64,000 bases of DNA from Periweissella fabaria (lineage in GTDB: Bacteria; Bacillota; Bacilli; Lactobacillales; Lactobacillaceae). Location: positions 1-64,000 of the forward strand of contig NZ_CAKKNS010000002.1 in assembly GCF_918814575.1 (NCBI RefSeq), given 5' to 3'. The stretch's first letter is position 1. The number at the start of each line of letters is the position of its first letter. This document shows, one piece after another, positions 54,378-63,637 of the stretch. Position numbers and translations under genes: made by a program. The notes under the pieces are model-generated. The model was not told the origin of the DNA, made no database searches, and saw only the letters and a list, made by a program, of their open reading frames with translations.

Positions 54378-54860
54378 TTGAAAAAAATGAATTGGCAAGA
54401 AGATCAAGAATACAATCTGTATGTGGCTGATTTATTAGTTCGGCCGGAAGTTTTACGGTTGCAAAATTATGTGCAACACCACCATTCTGATCGGTTAACA
54501 CACTCGATTTCAGTCTCATATCAAAGTTATCGTTGGGCAAAAAAATTAAATCTCGATGCTAAAGCGGTTGCTCGTGCAGGCCTATTACATGATATGTTTT
54601 ATTATGATTGGCGCGAAACTAAATTTGAGTTGGGAACGCATGCTTACATCCATCCACGTGTTTCATTACGCAATGCGGAAAAGTTAACACCGTTGAGTCC
54701 GATGGAAAAAGATATTATTTTAAAGCATATGTTTGGGGCAACACTTGAGCTACCACAATATCGAGAAAGTTTCTTAGTTGATATGGTAGATAATGTGGCG
54801 GCGGTGCAAGAATACTTTGCGCCAAAATGGCAAGCGGTTAAAGCGCGCTTTAACTCATAA
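54378..54860 (+). CDS. HD domain protein
   Basis: The 160-residue cytosolic protein has HD-superfamily metal residues: His in RLTHSISVSYQSYRW (about 39), the HD pair in AGLLHDMFYYDW (near 74-75), and Asp in LVDMVDNVAAVQEY (near 140). Such proteins are usually metal-dependent phosphohydrolases on nucleotides or phosphorylated metabolites; the substrate is unknown. The TTG start at 54378 has an aggtgagg site 7 bases upstream; ATG 54387 would be too far. It follows gntK by 80 bases, which need not imply a shared role. Confidence 0.85.
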   Translation: MKKMNWQEDQEYNLYVADLLVRPEVLRLQNYVQHHHSDRLTHSISVSYQSYRWAKKLNLDAKAVARAGLLHDMFYYDWRETKFELGTHAYIHPRVSLRNAEKLTPLSPMEKDIILKHMFGATLELPQYRESFLVDMVDNVAAVQEYFAPKWQAVKARFNS

Positions 54861-54988
54861 CTAATATTGTAATAAAATAAACGTTTTAAAATTTTAGCAA
54901 TGTAAATTTTTTTCATGCGTGCTATAATCATAGTTGACTAAAAGTAAGTAACTTGCTTGAAGGTATATTATGATAGAAAGTTGTAGGT

Positions 54989-55324
54989 ATGAATGAGATG
55001 GAAACTAAAGAAGATACTAAACTTTGTCCTAAGTTCATGAAAACTTTCGAAATTCTAGGTCGTAAATGGAATGGGCTCATTATTGAAGTGCTTTTGAATA
55101 ATGGTCCATCACGTTTTAAAGATTTGACAGGAGCAGTTTGTACATGCTCAGATCGAGTTTTGGTAGAGCGATTGAAAGAATTAGAAGAAGGTTTAGTTGA
55201 ACGCCGGACATACGTGGATTCAGCATTAATTGAATATGCATTAACGGAGCGTGGTGAAGCGATGCGTCCTTTAATGGATGAAATTCACGAATGGGCTGAT
55301 GAAACATACGGTGCAAAAGCTTAG
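54989..55324 (+). CDS. HxlR family transcriptional regulator
   Basis: The 111-residue protein has a single winged-helix domain of the HxlR type: FEILGRKWNGLIIEVLLNNGPSRFKDL, then SDRVLVERLKELEEGLVERR and ALTERGEAMRPLMDEIHEWAD. Three cysteines (one near the N-terminus in LCPKF and two in VCTCSD) are retained; related regulators (HypR, QorR/YodB) sense electrophiles or oxidants through Cys, so a thiol-sensing role is possible. The start could be ATG 54989 or ATG 54998. It is monocistronic with a terminator. Confidence 0.88.
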   Translation: MNEMETKEDTKLCPKFMKTFEILGRKWNGLIIEVLLNNGPSRFKDLTGAVCTCSDRVLVERLKELEEGLVERRTYVDSALIEYALTERGEAMRPLMDEIHEWADETYGAKA

Positions 55325-55326
55325 TT

Positions 55327-55356
55327 AAAGACCGACGATTTTAGTCGGTCTTTTTT
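55327..55356 (+). terminator. Terminator after the HxlR gene
   Basis: The stem aaagaccgact-like (aaagaccgacga/ttagtcggtcttt) with a short loop, then T residues. Confidence 0.88.
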
Positions 55357-55449
55357 AGTGCTTGAAAAAATTAAGCTGAAGGCCCTTTCAAGATGTGTTA
55401 TACTTATCGACGTATATATATTAGCGTTGAAAAGAAATAGTAAAATTAA

Positions 55450-55661
55450 TTATTAATGCAGGGAGTTGTTAGCATGACTGAAACTAACAATATTAACATG
55501 ATTAATTTGAATTCACTCTTGGAGCAACAATTGGAACGAATCGTTCGGTAACAATTGTCGGATGTCACCCGTTACGTGGTAAATGAGTAGTCATATGACT
55601 AAAAATGGGTGGTACCACGGTGAAGCGTCCCTGTGTAATTTTTTACACAGGGACTTTTTTT
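55450..55661 (+). promoter_or_regulatory. T-box leader of pheST
   Basis: The T-box motif gggtggtaccacgg (55607-55620) is followed by a terminator stem gtccctgtgtaa/ttacacagggac and a seven-T run (55627-55661). A TTC triplet at 55512-55514 is a candidate Phe specifier. The leader also holds a small reading frame with a strong ribosome site (55474-55551). The left boundary is approximate. With the terminator at 55327-55356 this accounts for the 366-base gap before pheS. Confidence 0.9.
55474..55551 (+). CDS. Possible leader peptide in the pheST T-box region
   Basis: A 25-codon frame (MTETNNINMINLNSLLEQQL... ending ERIVR) starts at ATG 55474. A gggag ribosome site at 55461-55465 gives an 8-base spacer. 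It ends at TAA 55549-55551, before the T-box core. The start codon lies in the loop of a possible stem (gttgttag/ctaacaat). It has no Phe codon, so classical attenuation by Phe codons is not expected. It may be chance; translation would interfere with tRNA sensing by the leader. Confidence 0.35.
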   Translation: MTETNNINMINLNSLLEQQLERIVR

Positions 55662-55690
55662 GTCGCTATAACAATTAAAAGGAGCCTTAT

Positions 55691-56722
55691 ATGTCACTTC
55701 AAGATCGTTTAAATGAACTAAAAGCAAATGTATTAACACAAATTAAAGATACCAAGCACTTGGATTTACTTAATGAAATTCGCGTTAACACGTTAGGTAA
55801 GAAAGGACCAATTACTGAAGTCCTTCGGGGAATGAAAGATCTTTCAGCTGAAGAACGACCAGTGATTGGTGCGTTTGCCAATGAAATTCGTGATCTATTA
55901 AAAAATGCGTTGGAAGAAAAGAAAGCTGAATTAGAAGAACTTGCATTAAATGCGCAACTTGCAGCTGAAAAGATTGATGTTAGCTTACCAGGAGCTGATT
56001 TTGAACCTGGTCATGCGCATGTTATTCAACAAATTATTGAACAACTTGAAGATCAATTCTTAGGTATGGGTTACCAAATTGCTGAAGGACCCGAAGTCGA
56101 AGAAGATAAATATAATTTTGAGATGATGAATTTACCTAAAGATCACCCGGCGCGTGATATGCAAGATACATTCTACATTACTCCAGAAATTTTAATGCGA
56201 ACGCAAACATCTCCCGTTCAAGCACGGACGATGGAACAGCATGACTTTTCACAAGGGGCCTTGAAGATGATTTCACCAGGGCGTGTATATCGGCGTGATA
56301 CTGATGACGCAACCCACTCACACCAATTCCACCAAGTTGAAGGGCTAGTAATTGATAAGCACATTACGATGGCTGACTTGAAAGGAACTTTGCTTAAAGT
56401 CGCCCAAGAGTTATTTGGTGAAAAGCACCAAATTCGGTTACGTCCTTCATACTTCCCATTTACAGAACCTTCTGTTGAAGTTGATGTGTCATGGAATGAC
56501 GTTGATGAAAATACAAAACCAGAAGATATTGAATGGATTGAAGTATTAGGAGCCGGCATGGTTCATCCTAATGTCTTGAAAATGGCTGGGGTAGACCCAG
56601 AAGTATATGGTGGTTTTGCCTTTGGGCTTGGACCTGATCGTTTTGCAATGTTGAAATATGGCGTTGATGATATCCGTAATTTCTATTTAAATGATGTACG
56701 GTTCTTATCACAATTTAAATAA
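55691..56722 (+). CDS. pheS: Phenylalanyl-tRNA synthetase alpha subunit
   Basis: The alpha subunit carries the class II catalytic core of the (alpha-beta)2 enzyme. The 343-residue protein has an N-terminal coiled coil (about 1-85), then [23 protein letters not shown], motif 2 region [12 protein letters not shown]...PGRVYRRD, and motif 3 [17 protein letters not shown] (near 316-332). A ggagc site precedes ATG 55691. pheT follows 14 bases later and the pair is under T-box control. Confidence 0.97.
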   Translation: MSLQDRLNELKANVLTQIKDTKHLDLLNEIRVNTLGKKGPITEVLRGMKDLSAEERPVIGAFANEIRDLLKNALEEKKAELEELALNAQLAAEKIDVSLPGADFEPGHAHVIQQIIEQLEDQFLGMGYQIAEGPEVEEDKYNFEMMNLPKDHPARDMQDTFYITPEILMRTQTSPVQARTMEQHDFSQGALKMISPGRVYRRDTDDATHSHQFHQVEGLVIDKHITMADLKGTLLKVAQELFGEKHQIRLRPSYFPFTEPSVEVDVSWNDVDENTKPEDIEWIEVLGAGMVHPNVLKMAGVDPEVYGGFAFGLGPDRFAMLKYGVDDIRNFYLNDVRFLSQFK

Positions 56723-56736
56723 AAGGAGTCAAACAA

Positions 56737-59160
56737 GTGAAAGTATCTCTTAATTGGTTAAAAGAATATTTAGAAATTACTGGTGATCCAAATGTGTTAG
56801 CAGAACGGATTGCCCGAACTTCTGTTGAAGTTGAAGGTGTTACTCAACCAGGTGCTGGTATGAGTGGCGTTGTGGTTGCCAAAGTATTATCAGTTGAACC
56901 ACACCCTGATTCAGATCACATGGTAATTACCCAAATTGATGCGGGTGAAGATGAACCAATCCAAATCGTAACTGGTGCACCTAATGTTGCTACCGGTCAG
57001 TTAGTTATTTTGGCTAAACATAATTCACGCATCGCAGGTGGTAAAAAGATTAAAAAAGGTAAGTTACGTGGGGTAGCCTCAAACGGGATGTTGTGTGCCC
57101 TCCAAGAACTTGGCTTTGATGAAAAAGTATCACCAAAAGACTTTGAAGACGGTATTTGGGTCTTCAATGAAGCGGATGGAGTTAAACCTGGAGATGATGC
57201 CCTTGAAGTATTAGGAATGGATGATTTCATTTTTGAAATGGGGATTACACCAAACCGTGCGGATATGCTATCAATGAATGGAACGGCATGGGAAGTTGGG
57301 GCGATGTTAGATCAAACGCCTAAATTACCAACGGTTGAGGTTGTTGAAAATGGTTCAAAAGCTGCGAGTGAATTAATTAGTGCTACCGCTGATGCTACTT
57401 TAGCGCCTAAGTATAAAGTACGGGTGATTGAAAATGTCACGGTCCAAGATTCACCATTATGGTTACAACGGAAATTGTGGAATGTTGGTATGCGGCCAAT
57501 TAATAACATTGTTGATATTACTAACTATGTTTTGATGACATTTGGGCAACCCATGCATGCGTTTGACTATGATAAGTTAACGACTAAACAATTACATGTT
57601 CGTTTGGCTACTGAAGGTGAAACGTTAGTAACGCTTGATGGTGAAAAGCGTGATTTACGTGCGAACCAAGATATCGTAATTACTGATGGTGATACGCCAA
57701 TAATGTTAGCTGGTGTCATGGGTGGTCAATCTACCGAAATAGATACTACTTCAACAACTGTAGTACTTGAAACTGCTAATTTTGAACCCCGCAATATTCG
57801 TTCATCTGCTCGCCGTCATGACCTACATTCAGAAGCATCACAACGTTTCGAACGGGGGATTGACTGGAATGCAACTGAACAAGCGCTTGATTTTGCAGCC
57901 CAATTAATTGCCGAACTTGGTAATGGTCAAGTGCAACCAGGTATAGTAGTGGCCACTGATACTGCTAAGGAAAAAGTTGAAGTTAGTGTCACATTAGCCC
58001 GTATTAACCACGTCTTGGGATTAGAATTAAGCGTAGCCGATATTACTGCAATTTTTGCTAAGCTTCAATTCCCAACGCAAGTTACAGATGAAACCTTTAC
58101 AGTGACAATTCCAAGTCGTCGTTGGGACATTAGTATTCCAGCTGATTTAATTGAAGAAGTTGCGCGGATGTATGGTTATGATAATATTCCAGCAACGTTA
58201 CCAGTTACGACAGCTACAGTTGGTAAGTTAACTTATAAACAACAAGTTATTCGTAAGTCACGTCATTTCCTTGAAAGTCTTGGCTTAAACCAAGCAATTT
58301 CATATGGTTTAACTACTGATGAAAAAGCCCAAATGTTTAGCCTTGATACAACAGCGGCAATCACAAAATTAGATTACCCAATGACGCAAGAACGTACAGC
58401 AACTCGGATGAGTTTGGTAACGGGCTTACTTGATGATGTTGCTTATAACGTTGCTCGTAAACAACAAGATGTTGCGTTATATGAACAAGGACGGGTATTC
58501 TACCGTTTTGGGGATGCTGTACGACCAACTGAAGTTGAACACATTGCTGGTGCAATCGCTGGTAAATTTGGTCATGATACTTGGCAAGGCAAAGCAAAAG
58601 AAGTTGATTTCTACACGGTGAAAGGTTTAGTAGACGCATACTTAAACCAATTTGATTTTGTAGCACCAATTTCATACCAAGCCAGTGCCGAATTTAAAGA
58701 AATGCACCCTGGTCGGACTGCTGCGATTTACGTTGGTGAACAAATGGTCGGATTTGTTGGTCAAGTCCACCCAACAGTTGCTAAAGCATTCAAGATTAAA
58801 GCCACATTTGTCTTTGAACTTGATTTACAATTATTACTTGATTTAGCTAAAAATGATCGTGGCTATGCACCAATTTCTAAGTTCCCAGGAATGAGTCGTG
58901 ATATTGCAATCTTAGTTGATGAAAATGTTGCGTATGCTCAAATTATTAATGTAATTCATGAAAATGGGGGCCAACACTTGGTAAAAATTGAATTATTTGA
59001 TGTTTACCAAGGAGATAATGTTGCCACAGGTAAAAAATCATTGGCATTTACATTGACATACCAAGATGTAAATAAGACACTAGTTGAAGAAGAAGTTAAT
59101 ACCGCATTTGCTAACGTCGTTACTGCGTTAGAGGAACAACTTGCGGCCGAAATTCGCTAG
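56737..59160 (+). CDS. pheT: Phenylalanyl-tRNA synthetase beta subunit
   Basis: The beta subunit recognises tRNA-Phe and edits mischarged tyrosine. The 807-residue protein has an N-terminal EMAP-like tRNA-binding domain (about 40-155, VVAKVLSVEPHPDSDHMVIT, GAPNVATGQLV). B3/B4 editing, B5 and B6-7 domains follow. The FDX-ACB domain (about 715-807, FPGMSRDIAILVDENV) lies at the C-terminus. Start is GTG 56737 with a aaggag site. mltG follows 12 bases later and may be cotranscribed. Confidence 0.97.
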   Translation: MKVSLNWLKEYLEITGDPNVLAERIARTSVEVEGVTQPGAGMSGVVVAKVLSVEPHPDSDHMVITQIDAGEDEPIQIVTGAPNVATGQLVILAKHNSRIAGGKKIKKGKLRGVASNGMLCALQELGFDEKVSPKDFEDGIWVFNEADGVKPGDDALEVLGMDDFIFEMGITPNRADMLSMNGTAWEVGAMLDQTPKLPTVEVVENGSKAASELISATADATLAPKYKVRVIENVTVQDSPLWLQRKLWNVGMRPINNIVDITNYVLMTFGQPMHAFDYDKLTTKQLHVRLATEGETLVTLDGEKRDLRANQDIVITDGDTPIMLAGVMGGQSTEIDTTSTTVVLETANFEPRNIRSSARRHDLHSEASQRFERGIDWNATEQALDFAAQLIAELGNGQVQPGIVVATDTAKEKVEVSVTLARINHVLGLELSVADITAIFAKLQFPTQVTDETFTVTIPSRRWDISIPADLIEEVARMYGYDNIPATLPVTTATVGKLTYKQQVIRKSRHFLESLGLNQAISYGLTTDEKAQMFSLDTTAAITKLDYPMTQERTATRMSLVTGLLDDVAYNVARKQQDVALYEQGRVFYRFGDAVRPTEVEHIAGAIAGKFGHDTWQGKAKEVDFYTVKGLVDAYLNQFDFVAPISYQASAEFKEMHPGRTAAIYVGEQMVGFVGQVHPTVAKAFKIKATFVFELDLQLLLDLAKNDRGYAPISKFPGMSRDIAILVDENVAYAQIINVIHENGGQHLVKIELFDVYQGDNVATGKKSLAFTLTYQDVNKTLVEEEVNTAFANVVTALEEQLAAEIR

Positions 59161-59172
59161 GGGAGAATTGTT

Positions 59173-60330
59173 TTGAAAAATAACGATAACTTTGATAGTT
59201 CATTAACACGTAGTTCGGGAATCAAAGGCGGGGGGCATAGTACCAAACTTCGCTGGATAATTATCGGAATTATTGGCTTAGTCGTTGTGGCCTTGTTAGC
59301 TGTGGGGGGAATTTACTTACATCAACGAAGTGACTTTAGTGCTAAGGATCCTAATAGTTCAAAAATTATTGAAATTAAGGTGCCACAAGGTGCTAATGCA
59401 ACGTCAATTGGTAAGCAATTACAAAATGCCGGGGTTATTAAGCATGCAAGTGCTTTTAAAAACTATGTCGATGCACATAGTGTAAATAACTTAAATGCCG
59501 GTTATTTTGCCTTATCACCTAAGATGGATGTGGGTACGATTGTTGCACGTCTTCAGAAGCCGGGTGCGCTAACACCAAATGATGGTGTCTTACAACCAGG
59601 CTTTGTCTTGATGCGTGAAGGTGAAAATGCTGCTCAATTTGCACAAAATGTCGCTAAGCAGACTAAGTTTTCAGCTAAAGACTGGTTGGCTACGTTGAAT
59701 GATAAATCATATTTGGACAAATTAGCTAAACAATATCCAGATTTACTCAGCTCAGCGATTGATGCGCCAACACGTTATAAGTTAGAAGGATATTTATATC
59801 CTGCTACTTATGATGTTCGAAATGCTAAAACACCGCAAGACATTACAACACAAATGGTTGCGAAAATGAATCAAGTATTACAACCATATTTTGCTGATAT
59901 TAAGAAGCAAAATTTAACGGTACAACAAATTTTGACATTGGCATCATTAGTTGAACGTGAAGCCATTACGCCGCATGATCGTGGCGTTGTTGCCGGGGTA
60001 TTTTTAAATCGGATTGATGACAAAATAACTTTGGGTTCAGATGTTGCGGTTAAATATGCTTTGAATACTGATAAAACTAACTTATCGATTGCTGATACGA
60101 AGGTTGATTCACCATATAATCTTTACAAAAACCAAGGCTTTGGTCCAGGGCCATTTAATTCGCCATCATTGTCGGCGATTTTAGCGGTGTTACATCCAAT
60201 TGATCGTGATAAGAAATATTTATTCTTTATTGCTAACTTAAAAACAGGTAAGGTTTACTTTACTCAAACGATTCAAGAGCATGATGCATTAAATGCCAAA
60301 TTGCTAGAACAAAATAACAACACTAAGTAA
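59173..60330 (+). CDS. mltG: Endolytic transglycosylase MltG
   Basis: MltG (YceG-like) cuts growing glycan strands near the membrane and sets chain length. The 385-residue protein has a cytosolic N-terminus, one transmembrane segment (about 29-50, WIIIGIIGLVVVALLAVGG), a LysM-like domain (about 65-130) and the YceG catalytic domain. The catalytic Glu lies in LASLVEREAITPHDRGVVAGVFLNR (near residue 262), with NSPYNLY-like DSPYNLYKNQGFGPGPFNSPS later. TTG 59173 has a ggggaga site 6 bases upstream. A terminator follows. Confidence 0.95.
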   Translation: MKNNDNFDSSLTRSSGIKGGGHSTKLRWIIIGIIGLVVVALLAVGGIYLHQRSDFSAKDPNSSKIIEIKVPQGANATSIGKQLQNAGVIKHASAFKNYVDAHSVNNLNAGYFALSPKMDVGTIVARLQKPGALTPNDGVLQPGFVLMREGENAAQFAQNVAKQTKFSAKDWLATLNDKSYLDKLAKQYPDLLSSAIDAPTRYKLEGYLYPATYDVRNAKTPQDITTQMVAKMNQVLQPYFADIKKQNLTVQQILTLASLVEREAITPHDRGVVAGVFLNRIDDKITLGSDVAVKYALNTDKTNLSIADTKVDSPYNLYKNQGFGPGPFNSPSLSAILAVLHPIDRDKKYLFFIANLKTGKVYFTQTIQEHDALNAKLLEQNNNTK

Positions 60331-60331
60331 T

Positions 60332-60371
60332 AAAAAATGGTCCCTAGAAAGTTTTCTAGGGACCATTTTTA
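60332..60371 (+). terminator. Terminator of the pheST-mltG unit
   Basis: The stem aaaaatggtccctagaaa/ttttctagggaccattttt, followed by further T residues. Confidence 0.9.
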
Positions 60372-60498
60372 TTACCTTATAAATGTTAACGTTGTCGCTA
60401 TATGCTGTATGTGTTGTTTTTAAAGTATTTTGAAGCATAATTAAAAAGTTGATTTTACGTTACTTAATAACGTTTGATTGTTTATACATACAAAATTA

Positions 60499-60507
60499 TG
60501 CTAAAAT
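60499..60507 (+). promoter_or_regulatory. Extended -10 promoter of rnjB
   Basis: TGC-TAAAAT (TAAAAT at 60502-60507) in the same tatgctaaaattata context as the ftsA promoter, 72 bases before the rnjB start. Confidence 0.5.
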
Positions 60508-60536
60508 TATAGCTAGAATATTTTGTACGAGTAAAA

Positions 60537-60567
60537 GTGAGTTTATAACTCACAAAAAAATTTTTTT
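60537..60567 (+). other. Leader hairpin of rnjB
   Basis: A perfect gtgagtt/aactcac stem with loop tat is followed by aaaaaaattttttt, ending 4 bases before the aggt ribosome site. It may control rnjB translation or decay. Confidence 0.45.
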
Positions 60568-60578
60568 AGAGGTAAACG

Positions 60579-62450
60579 ATGACGAATAAATTATCAATTA
60601 TTCCGTTTGGGGGAGTACGCGAAAACGGAAAAAATATGTATGCAATCACGTATAATGATGAAATTTTTATATTTGATGCAGGGTTGAAGTACCCAGAAAA
60701 TGAATTATTAGGGATTGACGTTGTGATTCCTGATTTCCAGTATTTAGTCGATAACGCAGATAAAATAGCCGGGGTCTTTTTAACACACGGACATGCTGAC
60801 GCTATTGGAGCATTACCATATTTATTAGCACAAATTAATGTACCGGTATTTGGTTCAGAATTAACGTTAGCATTGGCAAAGTTAGCTGTAAAAGCTGAAG
60901 AACTAACTAAAAATTTTGATGATTTTCATGTTGTTAATGAAAATTCAATTATTGACTTTGGCAGTGTTAAAGTATCATTTTTCAGTACAACCCATAGTAT
61001 CCCGCAATCATTAGGTTTAGTTTTAGAAACACCTGAAGGCCAGATTGTTTATACAGGGGATTTTAAATTTGATCAAACAGCCAAAGCCGGTTATCGCACA
61101 GATTTAGCTCGGTTAGGTGAAATTGGTAAAAATGGTGTGCTAGCCTTATTGGCCGATGTTGCCGGTGTCGCTGCTGGTGGTGATTCAGTAAATGAATCAG
61201 TGATTGAAGAATATATTTTGGATACATTCCAAAATCACCAAGGCCGGATTATTGTTGCGATGGTGGCATCAAATATTCAACGAGTTCAACAAATAATTAA
61301 TGCAACTTACGCAACTGGTCGGAAAATTGTTCTTTCAGGTAATGACTTAGAAAAAGTTGTGCGGACGGCTTTGAAACTCCACATGATTGAATTGCCAATT
61401 CCAGAAAATGAATTGTTTGTCTCATTCAAAAATTTAAATAAATTAACACCAGAAGAAACGGTTATTCTAGAGACTGGTCGGATGGGAGAACCTATCAAGC
61501 ATCTTCAAAGAATGGCCAATGGTGATGATCGCCATATTAAAATTACTGAAGGAGATTTAGTATTTATTACTACAACACCATCATCAGCAATGGAAGCCTA
61601 TGTGGCACGGACACGCGATTTATTATTTAAAGCTGGTGCTAATGTAAAAGCAATTTCACAAGACTTACGCTCTTCAGGGCATGCATCAGGTAATGATTTG
61701 CAATTAATGTTAAACTTTATGCGTCCAAAGGTTTTCTTGCCAGTTCAAGGTGAATATCGTGTCTTAAATACTGGAATGCATTTAGCCATGGAAGTTGGTA
61801 TTCCTGAAGATCACATTTTTATCACTAAAAAAGGTGATCAACTCCAATATGATGGCGAAAATATGTATTTAGCTGGATCATTTGAAGTTAACAACACGAT
61901 GATTGATGGTTCAGGAATTGGTGATATCGGTAATATTGTTCTTCGCGATCGCAAAGTCTTATCAGAAGATGGGGTTTTTGTAGCAGTTGTAACAATTGAT
62001 CGTCGTCGTAAGAAAATTGTTGCCAAACCAAAAATTACATCACGTGGGTTTGTGTATGTTAAAGCATCACGGGATTTAATTCGCGATAGTAGCGATATTG
62101 TTGAAAAAACAATTTTGGACAATCTCGCCAATGTGAAGGATTTTGATTGGACAACTTTAAAAACTGCTGTTCGTGATAATTTAAGTCATTTTCTTTACGA
62201 ACAAACACGTCGCCGCCCGGTTATTCTACCAGTAATCATGGAAGTTAACCAAAATGGTGGTCGTTTGGCTCGGCATAACCGCACAAGTAAGAGCGGTGAA
62301 GGCAAAGCGAAAGTTAAAAAGTTGCCTAATGCTCCAAAACAAGGTAATCAAGTTGAAAATGGTGGTGCTGAAAAGCCTAAAAAAGCTAAAAAGCCTCGCC
62401 GTCGTAAGCCAAAGCCTGCGCAAGGAGCAACTGAAACTTCAAATAATTAA
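60579..62450 (+). CDS. rnjB: Ribonuclease J2
   Basis: RNase J2 partners RNase J1 in mRNA decay and rRNA maturation. The 623-residue protein has the metallo-beta-lactamase/beta-CASP fold. The zinc motif HxHxDH is reduced to HGHADA (residues 70-75) and the C-terminal-side PVHGE becomes PVQGE, the pattern known for the nearly inactive J2 paralogue. TTHSIPQSLG and TGDFKFD are kept. A Lys/Arg-rich tail (about 560-623, KPKKAKKPRRRKPK) could bind RNA. A gaggt site precedes ATG 60579. The next gene is a repeat-like protein. Confidence 0.93.
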   Translation: MTNKLSIIPFGGVRENGKNMYAITYNDEIFIFDAGLKYPENELLGIDVVIPDFQYLVDNADKIAGVFLTHGHADAIGALPYLLAQINVPVFGSELTLALAKLAVKAEELTKNFDDFHVVNENSIIDFGSVKVSFFSTTHSIPQSLGLVLETPEGQIVYTGDFKFDQTAKAGYRTDLARLGEIGKNGVLALLADVAGVAAGGDSVNESVIEEYILDTFQNHQGRIIVAMVASNIQRVQQIINATYATGRKIVLSGNDLEKVVRTALKLHMIELPIPENELFVSFKNLNKLTPEETVILETGRMGEPIKHLQRMANGDDRHIKITEGDLVFITTTPSSAMEAYVARTRDLLFKAGANVKAISQDLRSSGHASGNDLQLMLNFMRPKVFLPVQGEYRVLNTGMHLAMEVGIPEDHIFITKKGDQLQYDGENMYLAGSFEVNNTMIDGSGIGDIGNIVLRDRKVLSEDGVFVAVVTIDRRRKKIVAKPKITSRGFVYVKASRDLIRDSSDIVEKTILDNLANVKDFDWTTLKTAVRDNLSHFLYEQTRRRPVILPVIMEVNQNGGRLARHNRTSKSGEGKAKVKKLPNAPKQGNQVENGGAEKPKKAKKPRRRKPKPAQGATETSNN

Positions 62451-62520
62451 TGATGGCGAAGAGATTGATTTTGTGTAAGTCAATCTCTTTTGTTTGTCTA
62501 AAGAAAAGGGAGTGGCCTAA

Positions 62521-63432
62521 ATGGAAGAAAATAAGCAAGACTTATTGTTATTGCAAGCACAACAGGCGGTAGACGAACGCGCATGGTCACAAGCATTAGC
62601 TTTATATGAAGAACTTTATCAACTGGAACAAAATTTAGCAGTTAATCAACAACTAGTTAATTTAGCGGTTCGTCTAGAACAATTTCAATTAGCACAACAA
62701 TACTTACTAGATTATGTTGAAAAGTATCTCAGTACAAGTGATGACGTTGATAATGTAATTTTAATTTTCACGAAAAATCAAAATTATATTATCTGTCATG
62801 AAGTTATTAATAAAATCACTGGTCCAACGCTTTATCAGCATGCCCAGCAAGAATTAGCGTTGAAAGAAGATGAGGCACGCTTGATTTTACAAGCAACATT
62901 TAAGGCGCGCATGCGTGAATTTAAGTATTTGGGAATTCATGATTTTGCGGCACAATACCATAGTTATCAAACCGGCTTACAATTGCCACTAAGAGAACAT
63001 ATCGCCATTGCCAAAACATTGTTACTTGATGAAGACGTCAGTGATTTAGTTCGGATTACAATTTTAGCGTCATTTATGGCGTTGAAAATTAAAGAAGATG
63101 TGAGCTTTCTTTGGCTAGATAATGAAATTTATACACGTAAATTTAGTGATTTAGTGCCACCATTGGCAACTGAAACGGCATTTATTATCCAAGATACGCT
63201 GTATGATGAGCTTGGTGATACTGATCCAGTGACATTAGCAGGATTAGAGCAAAATATTATTTTACGTATTAAGGCCGCTTTCCCGTTTGTTGAACAGGTG
63301 ATTACTGATCCAGTGACTTGGACTAAATATCAAATAGCCCGTTTTCGGGGTGAAGAATTACCCGATTTGAATGAAAATGATATCCGTTGGTTACTAAAAT
63401 TTGATGCATTATTTGCAAAAATTGGTAATTAA
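62521..63432 (+). CDS. Helical-repeat (TPR-like) protein of unknown function
   Basis: The 303-residue cytosolic protein is almost entirely helical by composition and has a TPR-like opening (AQQAVDERAWSQALALYEELYQLEQNLAVNQQLVNLAVRL split into about 34-residue helical pairs, roughly residues 12-80). The rest shows no enzyme motif and no membrane segment. It lies 70 bases after rnjB and about 200 bases before tuf. A protein-binding scaffold role is plausible but not shown. I cannot assign a family with certainty. Confidence 0.75.
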   Translation: MEENKQDLLLLQAQQAVDERAWSQALALYEELYQLEQNLAVNQQLVNLAVRLEQFQLAQQYLLDYVEKYLSTSDDVDNVILIFTKNQNYIICHEVINKITGPTLYQHAQQELALKEDEARLILQATFKARMREFKYLGIHDFAAQYHSYQTGLQLPLREHIAIAKTLLLDEDVSDLVRITILASFMALKIKEDVSFLWLDNEIYTRKFSDLVPPLATETAFIIQDTLYDELGDTDPVTLAGLEQNIILRIKAAFPFVEQVITDPVTWTKYQIARFRGEELPDLNENDIRWLLKFDALFAKIGN

Positions 63433-63551
63433 TGTAAAAAATATGTGGATTTTCATTTTTACGGTATGTTTTTATTTACAAAGCTAGATGGTATTTATAT
63501 AATAATTAAGGCTTTCCAAAAGATATCAACGAGAAAATTCAATTTTCCTGT

Positions 63552-63579
63552 TTGTGTTCTTGGTGGATTGTAGTATAAT
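63552..63579 (+). promoter_or_regulatory. tuf promoter
   Basis: TTGTGT (63552-63557), a 16-base spacer and a perfect TATAAT (63574-63579). It lies about 58 bases before the tuf start. Confidence 0.65.
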
Positions 63580-63637
63580 TGAACGCATAGGATTGAAATA
63601 AATCAATCGCTTTGCAAATTTTAGGAGGATTTTCATT

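Noticed and set aside
54873-54890. aaacgtttt motif considered as a CcpA site
   Set aside because: It lacks the flanking TG and CA of the cre consensus and is not near a catabolic promoter.
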